A stretch of DNA of 64,000 nt from NCBI GenBank assembly GCA_030848705.1, contig CM061239.1:81884363-81948362 (forward strand), written 5' to 3'. Of the stretch, positions 12,001-25,100 are shown in pieces. The notes under the pieces are model-generated. The model was not told where the DNA came from. It searched no databases and worked only from the letters and a program-made list of their open reading frames with translations. Every line of letters begins with the position of its first letter. Within the stretch, counting starts at the first letter, position 1. This DNA comes from Heracleum sosnowskyi (lineage: Eukaryota > Streptophyta > Magnoliopsida > Apiales > Apiaceae). A program made the position numbers and the translations under genes.

Positions 12001-12100
12001 ATGAGATGGAGAAATGGCTAGAATTGACCTAGGATTATGACGGTGAGATACACAACCATCCGGGGAAGGCCAATGTGGTGGCCGATACCCTTACTTTAAA
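12001..12100 (+). pseudogene. RNase H C-terminal remnant (Gypsy Ia)
   Basis: Reads as KWLELT-DYDGEIHNHPGKANVVADTL, the end of the Gypsy RNase H domain (compare DYDVSINYHPGKANVVEDALS in Gypsy II). It follows directly on the RT remnant, so the body of RNase H is deleted. Confidence 0.75.
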
Positions 12101-12149
12101 ATGAGACAGCGATGGATTCCGAATGATCGGGAATTAAAGGATGAGATTT

Positions 12150-12782
12150 TACACAACACCCAAGTTAGTCCAACAAACTAGAAGGACAAAAGATTTCACC
12201 AACAAGCGGCTAGTGACAACCAAGACAGACAGAGCAAGTATGCGGACTAAGCCCGCGAGTATAGAGATAGTACTGCTACTGATAAGCTAAATGGCATGTT
12301 GATGGATGACAAGCAAGTTTATGTTGGTGTATTTTCTGTACAAACAAGATAGAGAATATGAGGTTAGAGATTCGTGATACTAAAAGATATCCATGGAAAG
12401 AATTAATGAGATTTGAAAAGAAAGGGAAGTGAGCCCGATATTCTTTGGGCCATCTGAGATTTAAGACGCGCCAGGAAGGTGGCCTACGAGCCAGCCTTAC
12501 CCCCCCAAACTTGTAGAATGGTCATAACGGGGTTCATGTGTCAATGCTACGTCAGTATACTATAGATGCCCGGCATATGTAGAGTACGAGCACGTAGACA
12601 TACAACCAGACTTGACCTATGTGGAGCAACCAATGGAAATGATAGATCGAAAGGAACAAGTACTCCGAAACAAGGTCCTCAAACTAGCCAGAGTGGTATG
12701 GAGGAATCATAATGTGGAAGAATCAACTTGGGAGCTAGAGAGCGAGATGCTAGAAAGATATCCCCATTTGTTTTCAGAGTGA
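12150..12782 (+). pseudogene. Integrase C-terminal and chromodomain remnant (Gypsy Ia)
   Basis: Fragments PKLVQQT and KRLV (near 12155), KVAYEPALPP (near 12480) and a readable chromodomain end, VEQPMEMIDRKEQVLR to ELESEMLERYPHLFSE, with stop at 12780-12782. The zinc-binding and DDE core of integrase is absent. The tail tryptophans (VVWRN, STWE) match chromodomain-type ends of chromoviruses, as in Gypsy II at 43360-43450. Confidence 0.78.
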
Positions 12783-12802
12783 TTCCGGGACGGAATCCTT
12801 TT

Positions 12803-12814
12803 AAGGAGGGGAGA
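12803..12814 (+). promoter_or_regulatory. Polypurine tract (Gypsy Ia)
   Basis: AAGGAGGGGAGA one base before the 3' LTR; primes plus-strand DNA synthesis. Confidence 0.88.
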
Positions 12815-15675
12815 CTGTAAGACCCCAGATTTTGGGTAGAATTAAAACTTTTATTATATGTTGATGTAAAGATGGATAGTGGCAATGACTTTGAGAATCA
12901 AGTTATGAAATGAATATGAATTTCGGTTTTCAAACATTTTGAGAATAGTAAGAATGGACTGAACATATAAATAAGAACAATCAATCTAGAAGATAAGAAT
13001 GCAATACTCCAGGGAAGGAAAGTATTTTTATGTCATCCAAATCAATATCTGGAATACATCCGACAACTCCGTAAACAAGATAGCGTACGCCCAGGAAAGC
13101 ACTAGAACGTTTTCTAAGTGCAAAGAGTAGAGAGAAAATAGATCAGGAATATTGGAACGGATTTTGATCCAAAGTATTATAGAAAAACCATTGATGAATA
13201 GTAACTCTTCATTTAAAAGTTTTTCAGACCACCCTATATGCGGGACGATATAATAAACTTTCAAAGTCGCATTAGTGATCTACGATGGAAATAAAAGAAT
13301 GCAGAAGCTGTTAGAATCGGAAAAATAGCATTTTTCGTTTTCTCCGAAATTTCACCAAAAACGGACTAAATAATTATTATTTGAGGATATTTAAGGATTT
13401 AAATTATTAATTCCATGGATATGGATTTGATAAATGAATTAGAAGTATCGAGAACGATTTCGGTAAAATACCTCGATAGAACCCTCGAGAAACCTTGCGA
13501 GCGTTCTACGAAATTAAACGAACCAGAAAAGCTACTTTATTCCAAGCCAATGCATGCTTGCCAAGTGTCAAGACAAGAAGAGACCAAGGGTGATGACTCA
13601 CCAAATTGGATAAATATCAAGTAATTAAACAAGATAAGAAGAAAAAGAAAAAGGAAGAGAAATTTCGGGAGAGAAGAAGAAAGAAAAATGGGAGAGAAAG
13701 AAATGATCATAACTTGAGATTCCGTTGTCCGTTTTTGGCGTTCCACCACTCAAATCGAAGCTCTCGAGAAGTCCGACGTAACCATGGTAAGCAATCGCCT
13801 CACCTCTGTCATTTACCCTTCGATTTCAGTGAGTAACAGTTGGAGAAGATGATGAATAGTAACTTGTATTTTGCTTTGTTGCTTTTGATATTGAGTTTGT
13901 GGCTTCCAAAGGTTGTATTAAGCAAGGATCTAAGGTTACATACGGAATATAGCAGCAAGCAAGCTTGGAGGAAGGTATAAACCTCTGCCCCTTTGAGTTT
14001 TATATGAGTTTTAAAGTGGTTTTGATGTTCATGTAAAGTTAAGATCATGATTAAGTGATTTAGTGATTATTTGGAATTGTTTGAATGTGTAAAATGATGG
14101 GTGTTGGATTTGAGCCTCCCCACTGATCTTAGAGGTGTATGATGGTTGTTTGTTGAGGTTGGAGATGTATGGTATGCCCGGTGTGGCTTGGTTATGTTGT
14201 GACAAAATAGGATTATTCGATTTTAAGCCGTCGTAATGCCCGATTTTCGGTAACTCTATAAACTGCCTAGAATCAGAAAACCTAACTGCCTCTTTTGGTT
14301 CAGTTATGAACATGAGTGTGTAGAGCTTTGTTTCTAGTTTACGTGAGCGCAAGAATCATGTCATTACGATTTACGGTTTATGAGATATGACCATTTTAGT
14401 GAAAGTGGTTCAAGGAATGAGATTGCAGAAATGTACCAACTTTGTGGCTATGTTTGAGACCCTTAAGAGTTGTTTTAAAATATGGAATTTTGTATTGAAG
14501 TGTCAAGGGCAGTTACGAAGGTTTGTACGAAGGTTTCGAGTCCAAAAGATTATTTTCCGATTTTATAAAAATGTGTTAGCCGAGGTTGCGCAAGTGAAAA
14601 CCACTAAGAACATGACTTAGAAACCAAGGTTGTAAATGGTTAAGTATAACTTGTATTCGAGGATCGATTTCGGACTAAACCTACGACTTAAGTAATTGTC
14701 GATTAACATGGACTTAGTATGAGCCTATAACGAGCTAGTAATGCCTTGGTTGTATTTCGCTTACGTGTTTAAGCATTGAGTACAAGTGGATTATCCAGGG
14801 GATTAATCGTGCGTTTTCTTTGACTTTGTCTAGATTGTCCGGCATCGTCGCGAACCCCTATCACTTCTTGAGCATCAGGCAAGTTTTCTAAATCTATACT
14901 TTGAAGTATTGATTATATATTACTGCTGTTGCCATGTGTGGAGTATACAGTTGTGCGATACATGTTATATATTGTATAAAATAGAGTTTGATTTGGATTT
15001 ATGTATGAGCTTTGAGATAAAGTAGTTATAAACCGGCATACCTTGTAGCTCTAGAGATAAGAGCATACTTCTTGTTTTCGACTCTAGACCGGGAGTCAGT
15101 ATTTGAGATATGGAGATAGCCGTGGAAACCCGGAGGGATTCCAGCGGCAGTGTACTAATTATTTTGAGGACTGCTATTATTAAACATTAATTATATTTCT
15201 AGAAAGTATTAATTACCTGAAAATGATTTAAGGAATGTTATTTGAATATTACCTCATTCAGAGGTTGTTACTTGGAAATGATTTGGTAATTGGCTTATAA
15301 GCTAGATATGGGATATCACTTATAAGCCAGGTTTTATAAAGGCCCTAGGTTAAGGGCGTATGATATTTCTTAAGATCAGTAGTGATTATAGTTTGTGTAT
15401 GATAAAAGTTATTTTTCCGATAAAGATATCGGGTAACCGTTATTCGAGGATTAATTATTTTTATTTAAGAATATTATTTATTAATATTCATTTGAGGATT
15501 ATCGACTTACAGAATATTATTTATATACATTTGAGGATTATCGACTTACAGAATATTGTTTATATTCATTCGAGATTTATTTAATTAATGAATATTACTT
15601 TTGAATATTCATTTGAGATTTAATTATTTAAAGGATATTATTTTCGAATATTCATTGGAGGTTCACTTATTGAGA

Positions 15676-16095
15676 AATATTATTTTTAATATTCATTTGA
15701 GGATTATTTATTAATGAATATTATTTTTGAATATTCATTTGAGGATTATTTATTAATGAATATTACTTTTGAATATTCATTTGAGGATTATTTATTAATG
15801 AATATTTTTTTTATACTCATTTGAGGATTATTTATTAATGAATATTATTTTTGAATATTCATTTGAGGATTATTTATTAATGAATATTATTTTTGAATAT
15901 TCATTTGAGGATTATTTATTAATGAATATTATTTTTGAATATTCATTTGAGGATTATTTATTAATGAATATTATTTTTGAATATTCATTTGAGGATTATT
16001 TATTAATGAATATTATTTTTGAATATTCATTTGAGGATTATTTATTAATGAATATTATTTCTAAATATTCATTCGAGGTTTGTTTATTTGATGAA
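15676..16095 (+). repeat. 42-bp minisatellite in Gypsy Ia 3' LTR
   Basis: About ten units, one fewer than in the 5' LTR; same palindrome GAATATTC and same open 14-residue repeat frame (15838-16119). Confidence 0.9.
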
Positions 16096-17609
16096 TATTA
16101 TTTTCGAATATTCATTTGAAGGTTTACTTGTTTAATAAATGTTATTAATTGTTTTCCAATCAAAAAGAGGTTCCCAAAATAATGTTTTTTTCCGTTTAAA
16201 TCTGTCTTTTAAAGAGGATTTAAATGCTCGCTCAACTATCAAAAATATGGGAAACCTGATTTAAGTGACTACTACTCTTTTTAAACTCTCAATTCAAAAA
16301 CTGTCAAGGGACAGATATTTTCTTGGAGCAATTTAATTGCTGCCAGTCTAATGTTGTGTTACCACCTCAATAATCGAGGGGTAAATTCATGGAACAAGTC
16401 GATATCCATTAACAAGCATAGCTTGGGAAATATTGGAGAATCTTCCTTTCCAACCTAGATATAACTACTTAGTGGAGTCGTATCAACAAGTGTTACACTT
16501 GGGGAAAGGAGGACGATCTTTACGTTTCAGAGTCATGGATTTCATCTGAACTAGGAGTGGTGTAAGTGGTCAAGTTGCGTGGGCCCATCCAACTTTTATA
16601 TTGCCCCAAATGGGCCGGGAGGTCATAGTAAGGCGGTAGACAATGTCAGGCCGTCGTGATACTTCCATCTACATGTAGAAAACTATTTGAGCGGTGCGAC
16701 CTGCTACTGATCATAGTAAGGTTAGGCACAGCGGACGTGATAGCAACTCCAGTATTAGTTCATCATCCAATTTGGATATTTCCTGCAACATGTATTGGGG
16801 TGAAGAACCAATCGTGTTGGCAGGGGGTCGAGAAGTGTTTGGAATTGAAGTGACAATAAATCCATGCAACTTCATCTTTTATTTTATGAGTTATGACTCT
16901 GTGGATACCTTACATAACATGAGTTATGGTAAGGGAGTTGTTTATACTGAATCACCTTATAACTTCATCTTTTAAGTTATGTGTTGATATTCTGCTTACA
17001 TAGCAGATATTGTTGGAAAGGTTATATTGGTTTACTTTGAAACCTCATCTTTTATATTATACTAGAACTTTGTTCATAATATAGCAAGAGTCTGCAGAAA
17101 TATTATGAAAATGATATTTGAAGTACAATAATAGTACTGTTTTTGGGAATACATTCCGATAAGGATATAATTTCAGTATCGAGATATTTTGACAAATTAT
17201 TGTCTTATACCCGCTTTATTCTGGGTTGAGTTAAAGGCAGAATTATGCCACACTTTCATTACCTTGCTGAGCTATCACTCACTCTTGCTATTGTTTTATA
17301 TATATTATATAGCAGCGAAGCAGGATGCCAATGGGTCGGCACATACCTCGCAAGACGTTTCCGTAAACAGTTTCTAGCAGTGATCTCGAGAGTAGTACGA
17401 ACCAATCGAATCAGGCTACAGCTTTTGGTATTCAACTTATGTATAGATATGAATGGTATGAGAGGATTGTGAGCATCAGAAGGCTAAGTTGGTAATGTAA
17501 CATTACTTAGAAATTGTATCAGTGACAGATTCAAAAGACATTTGGGTATTGTAATAAAAGTTATTTATTCCGCAGTTGTTGTATTGTGTCGTTTCTGAGA
17601 CTCTAACCT

Positions 17610-17632
17610 GTGTGTGTGTGTGTGTGTGTGTG
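17610..17632 (+). repeat. (GT)n microsatellite, 3' LTR
   Basis: 23 bases of alternating GT, two dinucleotides longer than in the 5' LTR. Confidence 0.9.
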
Positions 17633-17754
17633 AGACATATGTTGTGGGGTCATGAGAAGGTGAATTATGAATGGTGTGAGTAATACAGGTAAGGCAAGGA
17701 ATACATGGATTGTGACAACCCTAGATCCCTGACCCCGGATTTGGGGCTGTTACA

Positions 17755-17759
17755 CCGGG
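17755..17759 (+). repeat. Target-site duplication of Gypsy Ia, right copy
   Basis: CCGGG directly after the 3' LTR, identical to 3620-3624. Confidence 0.93.
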
Positions 17760-18310
17760 CATCTCTAGTACACTGACGTAGCATTGACACATGAACCCCG
17801 TTATGACCATTCTACAAGTTTGTGGGGGTAAGGCTGGCTCGTAGGCCACCTTCCTGACGCGTTTTAAAATCTCAGATGGCCCAATGTATCTCGGGCTCAC
17901 TTCCCTTTCTTTCCAAATCTCATTAATTCTTTCCATGGATATCTTTTAGCATCACGAATCTCTAACCTCATATTCTCTATCTTGTTTGTACAGAAAATAC
18001 ACCAACATAAACTTTCTTGTCATTCATCAACATGCCATTTAGCTTATCAATAGCAGTACTATCTCTATACTCGCGGGCTTAGTCCGCATGCTTTCTCTGT
18101 CTGTCTTGGTTGTCACTAGCCGCTTGTTGGTGAAATCTTTTGTCTTTCTAGTTTGTTGGACTAACTTGGGTTTTGTGTAAAATCTCATCCTTTAATTCCC
18201 GATCATTCGGAATCCATTTCGGTCTCTTTTTAATTAAGTGTATCGGCCACCACATTGGCCTTCCCCGGATGGTAGTGTATCTTACAGTCATAATCCTAGG
18301 TCAATTCTAG
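17760..18310 (-). pseudogene. Integrase C-terminal/chromodomain and RNase H remnants (Gypsy Ib)
   Basis: On the minus strand the words ERINEIWKEREVSPRYIGPSE and KVAYEPALPPQTC (17820-17940) match the integrase C-terminal region of Gypsy II (KLSPRYVGPFEILKKVGKVAYELA). The HHPGKANVV-type RNase H end lies near 18240-18290. Many stops. Confidence 0.7.
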
Positions 18311-18349
18311 CCATTTCTCCATCTCATGCTATCTACTATCACGGGTAAC

Positions 18350-18740
18350 TCAAAGCCAATTCATTACATTCCATAAAATTTGTGGGTGCATTAGTCAACC
18401 CAAAATAACCTCGCTGAAAACTCGAAGTGTCTATTCCAAGTACGAATCGCAGTCTTGGGTATATCCTCGGATTTAACTTCCAACTGGTGATACCCAGTTC
18501 TTAAATAAATTGGAAATACACAGCGTTCTTCCGTTGATCAAACAATCATTTACAAGGGTACCTATACTCCATGTCGAACTCATACAACTCTCGAGGTTCG
18601 ATATATAATCTTGTGCTAACATCTTTCTCTCTTATAACAACACCGGGCTCTCCACGGTGGTACACTAGGTCTTATCATACCCTTATACAGCAACTCTTGT
18701 AACTCAGTCACTAACTCTTTCATTCCCATTATACTCTGAA
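18350..18740 (-). pseudogene. Reverse transcriptase remnants (Gypsy Ib)
   Basis: Minus-strand counterparts of the Ia RT words: TGYHQLEVKSEDIPKT near 18450-18500 and a VTQLQELLYKGMI-like segment near 18670-18720. The catalytic box is missing, as in Ia. Confidence 0.7.
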
Positions 18741-19213
18741 TACTCGGTATTCATTCTCATGTCATCCAAATTGATATCTGGTAGCTCATTAAAACCTTGT
18801 ACAATCTCCCAAAACCATTGTAGCTCCCTTTATACTTGGTATCTCTTTTCTTGGCGTCAACCATAAGAGCTAATTAAGCCTCATTTCTCTGGCGTAATAG
18901 TTTCTTAGTCTGAACTATATTCAAGAATCTCTGAATCTGTCACCATTCTTTATTTATTACTCTCTCCCCCTTACAATCAGTCTGGGCTCCATTGGGTGTC
19001 AACCAACCCATTCTTATTATAATATCAACTTCTCCCAACTTGAAAGGAATCAGGTCTATCAAAAGGGTGGACCTCATATTTCTAGTTCACAACCTGGATG
19101 TACCAGTCTTATGGGGAAATCCCCCGATGGACTATTTCTACTTGTAATTATTCCCTTAGTGTCTCGGCCTTAAGGTTTAATTGTCATGCAACTTCTTGAT
19201 ATACAACGATGCA

Positions 19214-19438
19214 TTAGCTCTGTCTAAATAGTATAGAAGGATATCTGCTATTTAAAGGTCCTGACAGTGGGCTGCTTGTTGGAGGTAGCCCTGGTTGAAA
19301 CCTACTGGCTTTCTTTTCTTCTGTGTTCACAAACTCCGGAACAAACCTCAATAATTCGGAAAACTTGGCCTCATACTTGGTCACAGTCATGGTTTCTTGT
19401 TTTAACTCTTTAACTTTCATTTTCATTCGGGTCTCCAT
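19214..19438 (-). pseudogene. gag core fragment (Gypsy Ib)
   Basis: A 74-codon frame containing TMTVTKYEAKFSELLRFVPE and NTEEKKASRFQPGL. It is less damaged than the Ia copy, which has a stop after NTE. It resembles the Retrotrans_gag core. The ORF ends soon after in SRYPSILFRQS, where the frame is lost. Confidence 0.75.
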
Positions 19439-20319
19439 ATATTTCCGAAAATTATTCCTCTAAAAACAACACACGCTGCACCTCTCCCAAGTCACAATAC
19501 CAGCTCCCTCTGACTCCATCGCCAGTACTTATCTTGCTAACCCAGAGGTAGTGTCCATTCGTAAACAACTCCTCCAAAATCTCAATTCCACTATAGGGCA
19601 TCTATCTAACATCGTCGTCACTGGAGTCCACGACACATCGCTATTCCTTTCACATATATCGATTGACACGCTTTCCATTATCATAATATCCTTGGGAGAA
19701 TAAACCAATTTCATTGATATATCACTAACATTCTATTCGTCTTAGGGATTCGCTCCTGTCATAGGCGATTTCGTTGCGAATCTAATTCCTATCAGCGAAT
19801 TTTGACTTATTTGACCTGGTTGGCCTCCCCTTAGAATTCAATGAGGATAACAAAAATTATGGGGCCTTGAAAAGAAAGCTCCCATATCAAGGAAAACGTC
19901 ACACACTGGTTATGAGTTTTAAGGTAACCTTATTGGAGGTAAAAGAATTTTTACCGAGAGATCAATATGATCATAAGAACTCAACGTTGTGTGCCTCAAT
20001 TGAGACATTACTAAAGGTAATTAGCCTTCTTGTATTTCACAACATACAAGTGATGGCGTCCCATCCGACTTCTATCACACAGACAGATAGTCCTTGTAGC
20101 CCCTATAAGTATAGGGTTGTTCGTCTCAGTGGAAGTTGAAAAGTATGAAAGCAATTCGAGATCAATTTAATGATTATCGTCTTTCGACAATATTTCTTAA
20201 AGGAATACCTTGGATTAAAATTGAACAGATTCCAAAGGTGCGATTTACAAGAAAAGGATAACCATAAAGATACTGGTATTCAACAACCAAGTGGTGAGGT
20301 ATCACCATAGGGTCATTCA

Positions 20320-20634
20320 TTATTTGAAGAAAAGTGAAAGCTTAAAAAACATCATTTGACAGGGCTTCGAAAGCTTGAAAGTAGGCATTGTGATAGCCTC
20401 TGGCACAATTGAAACTGAATATGGTTTAACACAAGTGTTATAAAACAACTTCGAAGAGGGAATATACCCTTTATCAGAATTCTTTCCTGGAGAGAGGTCA
20501 AGATAGATCATAGATTGGGGAGGTACCCCACATAATTTGCAAATGGGGAGGGTACTACCAAGGTCTCTACGAATGCCTTTTATGTCGGCTCCTCTAATGG
20601 ATAATCGTTCAATTCTAAAGCTTTTCTTTTCCAC
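20320..20634 (-). pseudogene. Open frame of unknown origin in Gypsy Ib (104 aa)
   Basis: Homologue of the 106-codon frame at 9669-9989: the same SIRGADIKG, PICKLCGVPPQS and SPGKNSDKGYIP segments, no stop. Function unknown. Its sense direction agrees with the element. See the Ia entry for the argument about origin. Confidence 0.35.
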
Positions 20635-22168
20635 GCACCCTAAGGTGTTCGATCATTGCCGACTTATAATAGTCGCTAAGAATTCAACCATCAACATTTG
20701 CAATCACAGGGAATGCCATTCGACTAGGCGCAAACATCTCAAGTAAGCGTTCTGTTCTATAAGAAGACTTCGATACCGTTGCCGCCCATAGCAATGACAA
20801 TTCCTCATGTCGACTGGGCGGTACTCCAGAAGATCGTTAGAATCTACAGGCTTAAATCCGGTCTCTATTCCAATCATCCTTATACCCAATATTCCTTCTC
20901 CCATATCAATCCTGTGTGCTACCTAAGCTTAACACTTTTGGCACAATAGCCTTTTCATTTAAGTCAATCCCGGAATTTCTCAGTCCGTCTTGGTCCTTAA
21001 ATATATTTCTCCCTTACCGTCCAATCTCAACTTCATCATTTCATCTCTACAATCAATTATAGCAATCTGGGTCTGTCCACCAACCCATATAGCGGCCATC
21101 TTACCCAATCCACAGGGTTCGCTCAAGTTTCCACTCTCTTTTGGTGACATCCTCTGGTAATCAGAAAGACAAGGTTTGCCAAAATTTGCTGAATTTCTTT
21201 CCAAAATCAGGGAAATTTGATCAATCTATTTACCTACTAGTAATACTCGGATCTGATTTCCGACCTTTCTGTTCTATCCTCATAATTCCTTCCTGGTTTC
21301 CTGAGGGTGGTAAATCTCGTTCTCGATTTCGCCTTAGCGTGCTTGTCTTACAATAACATTTGCATGGTACATATACCCAAAATTTTCCTTGAGATAATAA
21401 AATCCCTCAATGATGTAATAGACACTATTTCCAATGGAATCGCTGGTCGTGGGGGATTGAAACCTCATAGCCAAAGCAATTCCTTTCACTATTCTAGGCG
21501 ACTAAGTACCGTTGATCGTTCGTGAAAATCTGAACATCTTGGTTCTTACGTATGCCGCCTCCTTATGGGCAACTATAACCGACTACGAGTAATAGGTTTC
21601 GTTCAAGTCGAATCAATCCACTGATACTGGCTATACTGCCTCTACCTCTTCTACTTTGGAGACTCTACTCCATTTTCTTTGTCATATCTCTTGATGAATC
21701 ATGAACGATCCTTAAACTCTCGTCTCGTCACTTATTTATCCCTTGAAGGTTCGTCCGGTCTTATTATTATACCTCAAGTAACACACTACATCTTTATCCG
21801 TCAACACGTCCTTTACAAGATTCTTTCCTTGACCCACTATGGGATCTTCCTCTAGATCCTCCTATGGATCTTCCTTTATCGGGTCTTCGTCCATTTCACG
21901 GAACGCATCATCAATTGCCTACTCGAAGGCCTCGGGGTCTGGTATCTCAGAATCCCATCCATCTATAACTCATACGAATCGAAGTGACTAACCATGAAGT
22001 CCTAAGTACGGTTTCCAAAAGAAGTCCCCTCTCAGGCTTCATCTTAAACAGTCAGGGTCATGTCCTCTAACCCGACTACGAACTCAGTTTGTGCTCTAGA
22101 TATTCTTATCATTCTTAAGGGTATTGTAAGACTCGATCTCCTATCGTTTCTGAGGACTGTAACCTAAC

Positions 22169-22180
22169 GCTCTGATACCA
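22169..22180 (-). promoter_or_regulatory. Primer-binding site, tRNA-Met type (Gypsy Ib)
   Basis: Minus-strand TGGTATCAGAGC four bases inside the 5' LTR end. Confidence 0.92.
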
Positions 22181-22184
22181 TCTC

Positions 22185-25100
22185 TGTAACAGCCCCAAAT
22201 CCGGGGTCGGGGATTTATGGTTGTCACAATCCATGTACTCCTTGCCTTACCTGTATTACTCACACCATTCATAATTCACCTACTCATGACCCCACAACAT
22301 ATGTCTCACACACACACACAGGTTAGAGTCTCAGAAACGACACAATACAACAACTGCGGAATAAATAATTTTTATTACAATACCCAAATGTCTTTTGAAT
22401 CTGTTACTGATACAATTTCTAAGTATTGTTACATTACCAACTAAGCCTTCTGATGCTCACAATCCTCTTATACCATTCATGTCTATACATAAGTTGAATA
22501 CCAAAAGCCGTAGCCTGATTCAATTGGTTCGTACTACTCTCGGGATCGCTGCTAGAAACTGTTTAATGGAAACACCTTGCGAGGTATGTGCCGTCCCATT
22601 GGCATCCTGCTTCGCTGCTATATAATATATATATATAATAATAGCAAGAGTGAGCGATAGCTCAGCAAGGTAATGAAAGTATGGCATAATTCTGCCCTTA
22701 ATTCAACCCAGAAATAAAGCGGGTATACGACAATAATTTGTCAAAATATTTCGATACTGAAATCATTTCCTTATAGGAATGTATTCCAAAAATAGTACCA
22801 TTACTGTACTTCAAATATCATTTCAGAATACTCTGCAACTTTCGATATTCATACTATGAACAAAGTTCTAGTATAGTATAAAAGCTGAAATAATAAGATA
22901 ACTCAGTATATCCTTTCCGTAAAATATCTGCTATATAAAATATAAGCAGACTATCAACATATACTTGAAAGATGAAGTTATAAGGAAAATTCAATATCAT
23001 CTTTCATATCAAACATTTACCTCATATCATAATCTGGAAATAAATACAATGTAAAATATTTCCAATCCATTTTCGAAACTCAACTGATTCCATATACCTT
23101 TTTCAAAACAATCATATACCTTTCGTAATTTCATATGCTTTCTCATAACTCATATACTGGAATAAACTTGAATACTCTTGAGTAAACTTTCTTTTTCTGA
23201 AAACTTGCATAGAACTGAATGACTGGAATAAACTTTCTTTTCTGAAAACTTGCATAAAACTGAGTAACTGGAATAATTTCTCTTTCTCTGAAAACTTGCA
23301 CAAAATGTGCTCTTTCATGAATAGTGAACTGTAGATGGAGATGCTAGGCGCCGAGGATACCCCTACGATGATCAGTCGCAAGCTGTATCCCCCTGCTGTT
23401 TTTCTACGTAGAAGGGAAGATAATCAGTCTCACACCGACTTACCTCCCCGCCAATCGGTTGTAGGCAGGAAGAACAGACCCGTTCATAGACGGTCGATTC
23501 TGTTACTCTCCACTTATCCTACGGTCGGGCACTGATAATCATCTAAGGGAAGAACAGACCCGTTCACCAGTCCGTCGGCCATATTGTAATTCCCTTAGGG
23601 GACCGGCGCTACTCAGTCCCTTACATATCTCCAAGTTCGAGTAAATCCATAACACTGAAACATAAAGTTCCTTTCCCTTTTTCCCCAAGTATACAACTCC
23701 ACAAAGTAGTCGTAACTGGTTGGAAAGGAAATTCACTCATATTTCCCAGGCTGATGCCTGTTAATGGATATCACTGATTTCACTGATCTTACTTCTCGAG
23801 TTTTGAGGAAGTAATCAAAATCATTTTGATGGTAGTATATCAGACTGATAATTTCATTGATTTAAAAAGATTTAGGACCGGGCAGTCTAATGGAAACAAG
23901 CATAAAATCTTGAGAAAGGTTCCATGCATCTTTGTAGTTTGAGCGAACATTTAAGTCTTTCTGAATATAGACTTAAAAGGGAAATAGATTTGGGAACCTT
24001 CTCTAATTATGTTTATAATTGACTAAATAAAACTTTATTAGCTATCTAGGGTTTAAAATAGTTTTCACAAAATACTTCCTTAAGAAGTAGGGCTTTAAAT
24101 AATTAATGCAAACTATATTTAATATAGAATATGTATTTAGAAATAATTTTTAAGTACTCTCTTAACAAAAGGGTAGATAATAACTATTCATCGTATATTT
24201 AAATATACTCTTAATAGATTAAACTCCAAATAGTCTTTAGTTTGTAAATCATTTATCGGGATTAATTATAATAACACAATAAAATAACCCTAGATAGCAA
24301 CTGATACCATTCCCGGTCCATAGCGTATGTACAGAGTATATACCCCCTCCTGAGGGTTTTTCTTAACATATCGGCTTATAGATATTGCCGTATCCATAGC
24401 TTATAAGTTCAACTCATATCAATAACTTTTAATTAACATCATAGATAACATTTTGAAAACATAAATATATAGCATATATCTCAAAACCTTTTATTCGTCA
24501 CCACAACAGTTTAAAAAAAGTATAGGTTTGAAAACTTGCCTCTATCCCATGCATATATTATATCTCAACATTTTTAATACCGTTACATCTATATACGATG
24601 TAAGGTTTGAAAATATGCATCTATCATATCATATGCGTCATCAGTATAATGTAATCTGAAATACAGCATGGGATTAGAAAACTTGCATCTAGTATATGCA
24701 TACTTCAAAATATGGTTTTAGAAACTTGCACGATACTTGGAACAAAGAATATATATACATAGATATATTTTTGAATCAACAAGTACTAAACATTCGAAAA
24801 TATGCCCACTCTAACAATAGAGTAAGGGTTAGTAAACTTGCCTGATGCTCGAGAAGTGGTAGGGGTTCGCGATGATGCCGGACAATCTAGACAAAGTCAA
24901 AGAAACGCACGATTAATCCCCTGGATAATCCACTTGTACTCAATGCTTAAACACGTAAGAGAAACACAACCAAGGAATTACTAGCTCGTTATAGGCTCAT
25001 ACTAAGTCCATGTTTAATCGACAATTACTTAAATCGTAGGTTTAGTCCGAAATCGATCCTCGAATACAAGTTATACTTAACCATTTACAACATTGGGTTC

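Larger units (their letters stand above)
3625..17754 (+). mobile_element. Gypsy Ia: complete chromovirus-type LTR retrotransposon
   Basis: A 14.1-kb element with direct LTRs (3625-8601 and 12816-17754), both starting TGTAAGACCCC and ending GGGGCTGTTACA, a 5-bp CCGGG target duplication, a tRNA-Met primer site and a polypurine tract. The LTRs differ only at scattered bases plus two repeat-length changes, so insertion is fairly recent. The 4.2-kb internal region is shorter than one LTR and all its coding sequence is broken. The surviving gag, protease, RT and chromodomain fragments resemble Tekay/Del chromoviruses. It could have moved only with proteins supplied in trans. It sits in the internal region of another copy of its own family (Ib), in opposite orientation. 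Confidence 0.93.
12816..17754 (+). repeat. Gypsy Ia 3' LTR
   Basis: 4939 bp. The 38-bp shortfall against the 5' LTR is explained by one fewer 41-bp minisatellite unit and four more bases of GT repeat. Otherwise colinear and nearly identical. Confidence 0.93.
17760..22184 (-). mobile_element. Gypsy Ib internal region (degenerate)
   Basis: Reverse complement of the Ia internal region, colinear and diverged by scattered substitutions. On the minus strand from 22184 it holds the primer site, gag N-terminal remnant, unknown 104-codon frame, gag core, protease end, RT, RNase H and chromodomain remnants in the same order as Ia. The deletion of the integrase core and RT centre is shared with Ia, so both descend from an already defective copy. 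It is cut at 17760 by the Ia insertion and resumes at 3619. Confidence 0.9.
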
